NCBI GenBank assembly: GCA_963422685.1
Contig: OY730442.1
Coordinates: 1,054,001 to 1,118,000 of the forward strand
Origin: Spongiihabitans sp963422685
GTDB taxonomy: Bacteria; Pseudomonadota; Gammaproteobacteria; Arenicellales; Poriferihabitantaceae
Reading direction: 5' to 3'
DNA: 64,000 nucleotides
Made by a program: the position numbers and the translations under genes. Position 1 is the first letter of the stretch. Each line of letters begins with the position of its first letter. Under the pieces are notes generated by a model, which had not been told where the DNA came from, searched no databases, and saw nothing but the letters and a program-made list of their open reading frames with translations. This document shows, piece by piece, positions 54,501-60,542 of this stretch.

Positions 54501-55849
54501 TTGCTCAGCCGCCCCAACTCGGACGGGATGGGGCCGGTCAGGGCGTTGTTGCTCAGCCTCAGCAACTCCAGCTTGTCCAGCCGCCCCAACTCCGGCGGAA
54601 CGACGCCGGCCAATCCCCGTTTCGGCAGATCCAGCGCGACCACCCGCGGCGGATATCCCGCCAGCTTCACGCCTTGCCAGTGATGGAGAAGCCTGGACGG
54701 CACCCAGCTCCCGAGAGCCGCGGAGCCGTCGATCAGGTTCTCGCCGGTCAGGGTCTTTCGCATTTCCAGCAGCGCGGCGCAGTCCCGGAGCAAGCCCGGA
54801 TTCGAATGATCCAGGCAAGAAGGCTCGCGGTCCGACGGTCGAGGGGAAGGAGGCGAATCGCCTGCCTTGCCGACAGGCAGGTCGCCCGTCAGCCTCGTGA
54901 TCACGGTGCCCGGGCCATGGCCAAGCCAGGGAGACTCCGAGATGGCGGCCAGCGAGTACCGCCACAACACCTCACGACCGGACAGGAGACCGCTTCCTGT
55001 GTGCTCTTTAACGAAATCGCCGAAAGTCGTCTCTACTGCATCGGAGAACGAAGTGCCCAACAGCACGATCGGCGCACCGATGAGCAATCCGACGGTCGCC
55101 ACCAGTGCGCCGGTGCGCAACCGGTTTCGCAGGAAAAAGTACCCGCTCCAGTACAGCGGATGAGCCAACAGCATGATCAGGACAAACGACCGATTTCCAA
55201 AGACAAGGGCGATCGCCGTAACCAGCAGGAACATGGCATGCGTCCACTGGTGCTGGTTTTTTCGGTTGTCGGAGCGGGTTATCAGGATGAGCCCGATGAT
55301 CAGGAGCAGGTATCCCAGGATGCTGCTGAGCGTATGCGAGTTCAGTCCAACCGGTAGCAGGTACAGTGGGAACAGTGCCAGTGCAGCTGTCAGCAAGAGG
55401 GGGATAACGTACCTGGCCCGAATCAATGTCGGAGCATTGCGCCAGCAGAACAGAAAGATGACGCTGGCGAACAGAATCCCGGCAAAATTGCTGGCGCCCT
55501 GGATGCTGAACTCCACGAGCAGGCCGACTGCGTAGACCGTCAGCAGCGCGGCGAAGCAGAGGGCGGTCGTGCGCGCAGAGGCCGGGAATGGCTCCCGGAA
55601 CAGCGACAGCGCGAGGAGTAAGACTGTCACCCCGAAGACGCCATCGGCGACCAGGCCGGGAACGTAGATGCGCAGCAAATTCGTCGCCAGCAGCAAAGCC
55701 AGCAGAACGATGCTGTCGCCGGGAAACGACAGACGCCTGGCGATCACGCCGAGGCCGGTCACGCCGCCGATCAGCGCACGTCGAACCCGTGCGACGTAAC
55801 GATGCCCGGCAATCCGGTGGGACATGTCCGCAACGCCGGACCGCTTCAC
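48566..55849 (-). CDS. Giant O-antigen ligase/polymerase with inserted leucine-rich-repeat loop
   Basis: 2427 codons from a GTG that overlaps the preceding gene's stop (GTGA). Residues ~45-290 contain about nine membrane spans and end in GREVLWRYSL and ESPWLGHGPGTV (His311), the pre-loop motif of WaaL/Wzy (Wzy_C) proteins. Residues ~2315-2410 resume that family with SAHNLYLQVGMQTGVFGLGA (His2320) and three more spans, 12 in all. Between them, where relatives have a periplasmic loop of under ~150 residues, lie about 2000 residues of LRRs of plant type (L..L.L..N.LTG.IPPELG.L). They form ten modules, each opened by a cap like plant LRRNT_2 (DC..LL..RD.LAG...LNW....P...W.GV). Units at 50508-52524 are tandem DNA repeats. 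Probably ligates or polymerises surface glycan while exposing or using a periplasmic LRR; that role is inference. Confidence 0.88.
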   Translation of the reverse strand: MKRSGVADMSHRIAGHRYVARVRRALIGGVTGLGVIARRLSFPGDSIVLLALLLATNLLRIYVPGLVADGVFGVTVLLLALSLFREPFPASARTTALCFAALLTVYAVGLLVEFSIQGASNFAGILFASVIFLFCWRNAPTLIRARYVIPLLLTAALALFPLYLLPVGLNSHTLSSILGYLLLIIGLILITRSDNRKNQHQWTHAMFLLVTAIALVFGNRSFVLIMLLAHPLYWSGYFFLRNRLRTGALVATVGLLIGAPIVLLGTSFSDAVETTFGDFVKEHTGSGLLSGREVLWRYSLAAISESPWLGHGPGTVITRLTGDLPVGKAGDSPPSPRPSDREPSCLDHSNPGLLRDCAALLEMRKTLTGENLIDGSAALGSWVPSRLLHHWQGVKLAGYPPRVVALDLPKRGLAGVVPPELGRLDKLELLRLSNNALTGPIPSELGRLSNLRVLALDDNALSGPVPPQLGALENLEELWLRGNRLSGEVPLELANLTNLSLLHLAGNDFTGTVPAVLHDTADHDLDRDLFCLPLPRLSKGLLADCETLLAARDALAGNAALDWKRARPIAAWQGVAVGEAPGGIRVVGLDLTGLGLSGRLPPALGTLDGLVSLRLGDNRLTGSIPPELGKLAHLRELQLANNRLSGSIPPELGRPFGLSILRLAGNDLAGGLPPTLDHVGEHDWGLDLFCLPAGKAGFPSPGIGNGLLEDCTALLEARDVLAGDATLNWKRSRPIGAWQGVKVGGAPARVIGLDLPKKDLRGTIPPELGRLSNLRVLALDDNALNGPVPPQLGALENLEELWLHGNRLSNEVPPELGRLRNLRVLRLAGNDFSGAVPQGLYEVADHDLARDLLCLPGLGIDGGLLSDCNTLLAVRDALAGDTALDWKRSRPISAWPGVTIGEAAGDARVVELDLTGLGLSGRIPPALDGLDQLMSLRLAGNRLTGSIPPQLGKLAYLKELWLNGNELSGDIPSELAMLGNLSSLRLAGNDFTGAATSALRHVAAHDLDRNRHCRRAAPRSNPGLVHDCAVLLTARDVLAGEATLGWRDEIPIEFWEGVVLDGAPARVVELNLPSMALTGIVPPVLSELDRLVALRLVGNRLTGAIPPGLGRLTHLRELVLGSNALSGPIPPQLGDLEQLTVLHLYENRLSGPIPPELGKLRSLRGLSLASNRLTGPIPVEVGRLANLKWLNLQFNRLSGSILPTLRRLEKLESIKLSHNDFVDAAPEDSRRDNVDPESDAPAPAGRHDPGPSGPTSLQSNPGLLADRAILLTARDVLAGAASLNWDDSIPLEYWEGVVLDGSPARVTGLTLREKGLSGRIPPALSELDRLAVLRLHRNRLTGAIPPELGRLTHLRELVLGSNALSGPIPPQLGDLEQLTVLHLYENRLSGPIPPELGKLRSLRGLSLASNRLTGPIPVEVGRLANLKWLNLQFNRLSGSILPTLRRLEKLESIKLSHNDFVDAAPEDSRRDNVDPESDAPAPAGRHDPGPSGPTSLQSNPGLLADRAILLTARDVLAGAASLNWDDSIPLEYWEGVVLDGSPARVTGLTLREKGLSGRIPPALSELDRLAVLRLHRNRLTGAIPPELGRLTHLRELVLGSNALSGPIPPQLGDLEQLTVLHLYENRLSGPIPPELGKLRSLRGLSLASNRLTGPIPVEVGRLANLKWLNLQFNRLSGSILPTLRRLEKLESIKLSHNDFVDAAPEDSRRDNVDPESDAPAPAGRHDPGPSGPTSLQSNPGLLADRAILLTARDVLAGAASLNWDDSIPLEYWEGVVLDGSPLRELALGFNALSGTIPPQLGDLEQLTLLHLHRNRLTGPIPQELARLTSLRTLTLDSNALSGEVPPQLAKLPNLGELWLDGNQLDLPLELATFNESPTLGPNGSSAAITTAQRVDPDLFCPSEGMDGGLPVQADNLAGDCTALLAAEELLDGDGGLNWSRATPVNAWQGVAVGGEPPRVFALDLSGAGLTGAIPPELGQLQSLVWLHLSDNALTGPIPSELGRLSKLRVLALDDNALSGAIPSELGSLVNLEEMSLQANRLTGPIPPELESLTRLSALRLGGNQFSGCIPFALHDLADRELELDLLCDPWHANQRGLREDAIALMEMRDILAGSARLNWSYATPISAWEGVTVSPVRPAGRGARGGAAAQETKRVVGLDLSGMGLDGRLPAALAELDQLIWLRLNDNRLTGPIPPELGQFADLRELGLEANVLTGPVPPELGQLANLSELWLGDNHLTDAIPPELAALDALSVLHLRGNQFSGCLPPLGQSSGQPRARPDGLPGCGAAPDPGFSTLGDVIKRINAAVDPSTPGGIPRSAHNLYLQVGMQTGVFGLGALALLCASLIFNLRVRTGVQVTLVHCYAAACTIVVLVHNTFEVYLLQNVFVVGCVEWILIGLAAGVVNHLPVRCSAQAGDESAGGGLTDGA
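50508..52524. repeat. 717-bp tandem repeats inside the LRR gene
   Basis: Units 50508-51224 and 51225-51941 and a partial unit 51942-52524 (583 bp) appear identical by eye. 717 bp is 239 codons, so the frame is kept. Each unit carries one LRRNT-like cap plus a run of LRRs. At the low-coordinate edge (50508) the cap joins directly to LRELALGFNALSG, skipping the ARVTGLTL... repeats, as after an in-frame deletion. Confidence 0.9.
53760..53780. repeat. In-frame palindrome CCTGCC...GGCAGG
   Basis: CCTGCCTTGCCGGCAGGCAG G is a near-perfect palindrome inside the LRR gene, read as LPAGKAG where sister modules have no such residues. A close copy is at 54861-54881 (LPVGKAG), and a longer-loop version is at 48606-48635 near the 3' end. 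Confidence 0.6.
54861..54881. repeat. In-frame palindrome, second copy
   Basis: CCTGCCTTGCCGACAGGCAG G, one base different from the copy at 53760-53780, encoding PVGKAG just before the first LRR module. Confidence 0.6.
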
Positions 55850-56973
55850 TCGGAACCTCTCACGATGTCCTTGATCGCATCCCGCAGGATGATGTCTTCA
55901 TTCCCCAGCGTGTACTCATCAGGCGGCAGCGCCGCCATATTGGCCCGCCAACGATCCCAGATCGCGGTCTCGATACTGCGTATCTCCGCCGCCGCTGCTT
56001 CAATCTCGGACGACGCGATGGTCAGTCCGATATCGAGCCTCCTCACCCGATCGGCATCCCCGCAACCGCCACGAACGATAATCGGCCTCTGGAAGAGGCA
56101 GGCATCATAGTACCTGTTCGACCGGGACCAGCCGTGTGGTTCCCCTGGCGGATAGCAGACCAGGGCCATGTCGACGCGGCCATAGAGTGCCGGCAGAGCC
56201 GTCGGATGGTCGTAGGGGCCGAGAATCTCGCTGTTGGGCATTTCTCCCTGTATTTCCGAGAGTTTCCGGCAGGGCGCCGATTGCGGCCCGGCGAGAACTG
56301 CGGAGAACCGGTCGGTCGTGCGCATCAACGAGTCGAGAACGCGCAGCGACCATTCATCTCTCAGGTAGCCGAACCAGCCAATGCGCAGCGGCCGGTCCAC
56401 CAGCGGTCGGCCCTTCGGAGGATACGCGCACTTGGCGCGGACGACCGCCGCAAACCGTCCATCGACCTTGTTTTCGATGATCACACTCGGCGTCTCTAGC
56501 TTCAGCCGGTTGCGGTAGTAGTCGGAGTAGCCGTCGGTCGTCAGCACCAACAGCCGGCAGGCGCGAGTCGTCAGCTTGTCAATCGCTCGAACCGTGCGCC
56601 CGAGCAGGCCGCCTGCGACCTGAATCTCCCGGATGTCCGCCGCCTCGACGACAACGGGCACTTTCAGCCTGGATCCGGAGAGCAAGGCCAGGAGAGCCAT
56701 GTCGGCATTGAACGCATAGACGACGTCATTGCGGCGCATGGCAGCTCTGACCTTGGGTACGGCCAACATCAATTTTCTGATTCGGGCGCCGTAGCGCCCG
56801 TTCGAAATGTCCCCTAGTTCCACGAACGGGCAGTCTGGCCGGCGGCCGAGATAATGGCTGCGTTCGAAACCCAAAGCTTCGACCCGAAAGCCCACCTGCC
56901 GCAACATGTCGACGCGCTTGGAAATCCTGGCATCGGTTCCTATCGGCAGGATGCAAAGCACTCGAATTGTCAT
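55846..56973 (-). CDS. Glycosyltransferase (GT4/GT-B type)
   Basis: 375 residues from the ATG at 56973; a TTG three codons upstream is less likely. GT-B features: IRVLCILPIGTDARISKRVD at the N-terminus, a Rossmann-like middle (LRIGWFGYLRDEWSLRVLDSL) and a donor-side region GPYDHPTALPALYGRVDMAL with WSRSNRYYDACLFQRPIIV. Donor and acceptor unknown. It is in a polysaccharide cluster, between a methyltransferase fragment and the giant ligase gene, with which it overlaps by 4 bp. Confidence 0.75.
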   Translation of the reverse strand: MTIRVLCILPIGTDARISKRVDMLRQVGFRVEALGFERSHYLGRRPDCPFVELGDISNGRYGARIRKLMLAVPKVRAAMRRNDVVYAFNADMALLALLSGSRLKVPVVVEAADIREIQVAGGLLGRTVRAIDKLTTRACRLLVLTTDGYSDYYRNRLKLETPSVIIENKVDGRFAAVVRAKCAYPPKGRPLVDRPLRIGWFGYLRDEWSLRVLDSLMRTTDRFSAVLAGPQSAPCRKLSEIQGEMPNSEILGPYDHPTALPALYGRVDMALVCYPPGEPHGWSRSNRYYDACLFQRPIIVRGGCGDADRVRRLDIGLTIASSEIEAAAAEIRSIETAIWDRWRANMAALPPDEYTLGNEDIILRDAIKDIVRGSE

Positions 56974-57109
56974 GACCCGCAATCTGCCCAGCGATTCATC
57001 CTTGTCTTTTTGCCTGCCTTCGCCCGGTTCTGTCCCGAGGCGGAAGGAAGAAGCCGGCGCCCCAGCGAATGGCGTGGGTGCCGTCCAACGTGCTGAAGAG
57101 AAAGGAGCT

Positions 57110-57403
57110 TCATCCGGATTGGTCTAGGCCGGCATATATTATGATGGGCATATTAAGATATGGCCCCATTCCGACTTCCATGACCGTTGCGCCCGCGTGG
57201 CGGCATCCATGTGCTCGTATCGCGTCGGCCAAATCCACACAGAGATCGATATGGTGTTTGGGCGTATTACGAGAGCTAAAAAGCCGCTGGGCGTATCTGT
57301 AACACTTGCGGCCCAACGGTTCGGGCAGGGCGGCGAATGCGTTCTGCAATCTTGCCTTGGTTTGCCATTTCATGATCCGATCCCATTCCTTACAGTTTTC
57401 CAC
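57110..57403 (-). pseudogene. SAM-methyltransferase N-terminal fragment
   Basis: 97 codons: KWQTKARLQNAFAALPEPLG, KHHIDLCVDLADAIRAHG and GATVMEVGMGPYLNMPIIIY, the last resembling methyltransferase motif I (VMEVGTG). The frame stops a few residues later, so the catalytic domain is mostly missing. It overlaps the flippase stop by 34 bp. Likely a truncated sugar methyltransferase; identification is tentative. Confidence 0.4.
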
Positions 57404-58707
57404 AGGTATGCGAAATCAGCGCGGCGCGGCAGCCAGATGGCGCACAAGGTCGCGCCGGTCCGCCAGTGGAACATCATGGCGAGGTAAGCGGTGCGGACAA
57501 TCAGCCCGATGGTCATGGCCCAGGCGGCGGCTTCGATGCCGAGCGCCGGATGCAGCGCCAGAAACGAGGCGATATTGGCGGTCAAGCCGAACCACACGGC
57601 CCAGGAACAGACTCCCGGCCGGTTCACGCCGCTAAAGTAGGTAATGAACATGCCGCCCCCGGCGTAGGCGAGGATCCCGGGCGCCAGAATCCACAGCAGC
57701 GGCACCGCCGGCAGGAAGGCCTCGGAAAGCAGAACTCGCACCAGCGGCGTGCTGATGGCCAGCAGCACCGCCAGCGCGCCGCCGGTCGCCAGGCAGACCA
57801 GGCGCAGATTGAGCCCGACCAGCTTTTCGGGCTGCTTGATGGCGCCGCTTGCCACGCGCGGGTACAGGACGATTCCGACCGCGCTGGAAATCAGGCCGAG
57901 GCGGAGCATGAGCATACTGGCAGCGGCGAACAGCCCGATGTCGGCGCGGCCGGCCAGCATACCCAGAGCGAATACGCCGACATGCGGTTCAGCCTCGTTT
58001 CCCACCCGCATGACGTGGTATCGCAAGCCATAGCCGAGCACCCGGCGACACCCTGACAGGGACGGCAGCTCGAACGCCAGCCCGCAATGCTTGCTCAGGT
58101 CCCAAAGGCAGGCGGCAGTCATGAACACATGACCTGCGATCAAGGCCATGAGGGCCCCGTCCACCCCGAGATCCAGCTGCCACACCAGAGCCACAGTTGC
58201 CAGCACCACGACCAGGGACTGGGCCGGCAGGAAAACTGCGAGCGGCCCGAAGCGCCGCAGCCCGGCAAGCTGCAACTCCACCGCGACCGACATCGAGATG
58301 AGCGGCACCAGCGCCAGGGACAGATGAAAGGAGTGGGCGGGCGCTTGCCGGAAAAAAGCCAGACTGCCGTGGATGAGCGGCAGCGCTACCGCCACCGCCA
58401 CGGCGCTGCCAACGAGACAGGCGGCCAGGGCCAGGAACAGGCTTTGTGACAGGCTGATCTGCCTGGCAACGGCGTAGTACTGGGCGCCGCGGTCGATGCT
58501 GAAGGTGAAGACCACGCTCAGCAGAAACGCAAACGTGACGCAGACCGCGTAGGCGCCTCGACCTTCGGGCAGCAGGAGGTAGGCCAGCAGGCTCTGGGTC
58601 AGGATGCTGACCGCGTACACCCCGGCCCGGGACGTGAAGGTGACGGCGACTTCCTGCCCGCCGGCCATGGTCGCATTGCGTGGAGTGGTGGAGATAGCGC
58701 TGGCCAT
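57370..58707 (-). CDS. Polysaccharide flippase (Wzx/MVF-like)
   Basis: 445 residues with 12-14 membrane spans spread along the whole length and short polar loops. Starts TSRAGVYAVSILTQSLLAYL with GRGAYAV, the start seen in O-antigen/oligosaccharide export flippases. It would flip lipid-linked repeat units to the periplasm, where the neighbouring ligase/polymerase acts. First gene of the minus-strand polysaccharide cluster. No Walker motifs, so not an ABC exporter. Confidence 0.85.
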   Translation of the reverse strand: MASAISTTPRNATMAGGQEVAVTFTSRAGVYAVSILTQSLLAYLLLPEGRGAYAVCVTFAFLLSVVFTFSIDRGAQYYAVARQISLSQSLFLALAACLVGSAVAVAVALPLIHGSLAFFRQAPAHSFHLSLALVPLISMSVAVELQLAGLRRFGPLAVFLPAQSLVVVLATVALVWQLDLGVDGALMALIAGHVFMTAACLWDLSKHCGLAFELPSLSGCRRVLGYGLRYHVMRVGNEAEPHVGVFALGMLAGRADIGLFAAASMLMLRLGLISSAVGIVLYPRVASGAIKQPEKLVGLNLRLVCLATGGALAVLLAISTPLVRVLLSEAFLPAVPLLWILAPGILAYAGGGMFITYFSGVNRPGVCSWAVWFGLTANIASFLALHPALGIEAAAWAMTIGLIVRTAYLAMMFHWRTGATLCAIWLPRRADFAYLWKTVRNGIGS

Positions 58708-58883
58708 TTAAGAGAGGCTTTCAAGAATCTGAGGAGGCCATGGGCAATTTGCTCTTTGCCCTCATGTGCATTTTAACTTCTGAATCTTGCTATTGAATAA
58801 CGCCTGATGACATGAACTCTTCCGCCCAACAGAAATTTTTAAGGGCTTATCACGGGACTTGTCAAGCGGCGACATGAATCAGG

Positions 58884-59021
58884 TCAGCCCAGGGGAGACG
58901 CCTTCAGGCCGGAACAGAGTTTATCCAGAACCGCTACAGCATTACCGGATTGGATCAATTGCAACGTAGTATGGGAACCAATATACCCCGCACCGCCGGT
59001 AACCAAAACGCGATTGTCCAT
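58884..59021 (-). pseudogene. UDP-glucose 4-epimerase N-terminal fragment
   Basis: From the ATG at 59021: DNRVLVTGGAGYIGSHTTLQ, then LIQSGNAVAVLDKLCSG, the NAD-binding start of GalE, followed by a stop after ~45 codons. The other ~290 residues are missing. It lies upstream of the flippase gene, which fits loss of a once larger sugar-nucleotide cluster. Confidence 0.75.
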
Positions 59022-59179
59022 TATAGATAAAGAATAAAATGCCTCAAAAAGGGATGGAAAACTCCAGCGCAAATCAACCTGCAACCCGGCCGCCAGCGAC
59101 GATGTTCGGGGCCAGATTGTCGCATAAAACGGCGGGGAATTACACGCTGTGTACGAGCTTACATCCCATGAGACAAATC

Positions 59180-59610
59180 AGGTCGCCTGCATGAGTAGTT
59201 GATAATAGCGCTTCGGGGTGGCAAGTCCTGTACCATTGTGAGGATTGCCAATAGGGATTGTAGCAATGCTGATAGTCTTCCGGTTTCTTAAATTCACAGT
59301 CGCCCGGGGTGAATGCACCCTGGCAACGGATAAAGCTCATGATGCAATACACCATTCGCCCGCTCCACACGGCCATCGTATTCAGGTGTTCCCGGTGGCA
59401 ATACAAATAGCAACAACCCAGGCGTTTGGCAGGTGCGGTGACTGGACGGACTGCCTTGAACAGTTTGAGGGTAAACCATTAGGTAAAACGAACCCTCACG
59501 GGATAAACTGGTCTGTTCTGAAGGTTGTCGGGCCTTCATGTCATACCCGCCAGCACCTGGCGTTTGAACTGACGCTGTTGGGTTTGGTCCGCCCGAAACC
59601 AAAGGCCACC
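59180..59610 (-). pseudogene. Integrase-core transposase remnant
   Basis: A frame ending near 59294 contains LLLFVLPPGTPEYDGRVERA and NGVLHHELYPLPG, the rve/DDE block (LPPR.P..NG.VERANG...EFY) of IS481/IS3-like transposases; further pieces follow in another frame to about 59180. Frameshifts and missing N-terminus show it is dead. No terminal repeats identified. Confidence 0.5.
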
Positions 59611-59838
59611 ACGCGCAAATGCGTCCCGCCGTACTGATATCAGGCTTAAGACCATGGTTCGGGTCACAGTACTTTCCAGATCTTATCCTTGTCTCACAAG
59701 AGACAGCGTCCCTCTCAGAAGCAAGACTTGCTGGTCGTGTGGTTTGCCCACTTAAACGGCGCCATGCTTAAGGCAACAACTGCGCGCTTTAACCCGTCAA
59801 CCCTTATATCTGCTGAAAGGGCTTTACATCAAGCTTTG

Positions 59839-60279
59839 TCAGCGCACCTCTATCGTGCCGTGCATACCCGCATCAAGGTGACCTTCAATGTCACAGATTA
59901 GCTCGACCGGGCCGTTCGTTGATTTGGTGGTGGTAAAAAACCATTCCGCCAATGCACCGACACCGACTTCAATTTCATCCGGCGTCCCATACATTTCGCC
60001 AACCATCTGGCCGTCTTTTTTAAGCTCCACCTTCGCGCTCTCAATAGCGCCGAGCAAGTCGGGGGCATCCCATTCGTGTGGAACCAACCCATCGTTGACC
60101 AGGACAAGTGTGTACGTTTTCCCCATGTCCAGTTTTATGTGGTTCGGTTCAAATTTAAAGTCGGTCATCCGAATCACGATTTCCTGGTCGTGATCATCAG
60201 CAAAAGTCGGCGGAACCAATACGCACAGGCATATAAGCGATAATCCGATGCGGGAACAAACTGATGTGAGATTTTTCAT
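59839..60279 (-). CDS. Cupredoxin (azurin/pseudoazurin-like copper protein)
   Basis: 146 residues from the ATG at 60279, with AAAGGTGA as ribosome site. Signal peptide (SLICLCVLVPPTFA, about residues 10-27), then a single cupredoxin domain with a candidate type 1 copper site: His in VPHEW, and Cys-x4-His-x4-Met in ELICDIEGHLDAGMHG. Periplasmic electron carrier or copper-binding protein. An inserted segment (ESAKVELKKDGQMVGEMYGT) between the ligands resembles the cupredoxin-like copper chaperone/plastocyanin group. Stands alone. Confidence 0.85.
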   Translation of the reverse strand: MKNLTSVCSRIGLSLICLCVLVPPTFADDHDQEIVIRMTDFKFEPNHIKLDMGKTYTLVLVNDGLVPHEWDAPDLLGAIESAKVELKKDGQMVGEMYGTPDEIEVGVGALAEWFFTTTKSTNGPVELICDIEGHLDAGMHGTIEVR

Positions 60280-60542
60280 GATATTCACCTTTTATAGGTT
60301 GTTTAAGAAACCAGGCAACAAGGCGCAATTAAGGCCAGTGTCGCTGGGTCCGCAATCCGCGTAAGGAATCTTTGATTAGTTCGGGGGGTGCTGCGTTATA
60401 GGGATGTACCACTAGAATCAATGACCCTAAGCCATTGATTTTGTGCACAGGCGTGTCTGAAAATTCCGAGAGGGAATTATGCAGACAAACCTTAGAAATA
60501 CAAATATCCAGGGTTTCCCCGCTGCTGTGTTTCTTCGTCTCA

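Noticed and set aside
60329..60542. A minus-strand frame containing GLRTQRHWP between the cupredoxin and comEC
   Set aside because: It overlaps the comEC 3' end in another frame and has no start signal; it may be a scrap of mobile DNA but I could not support that.
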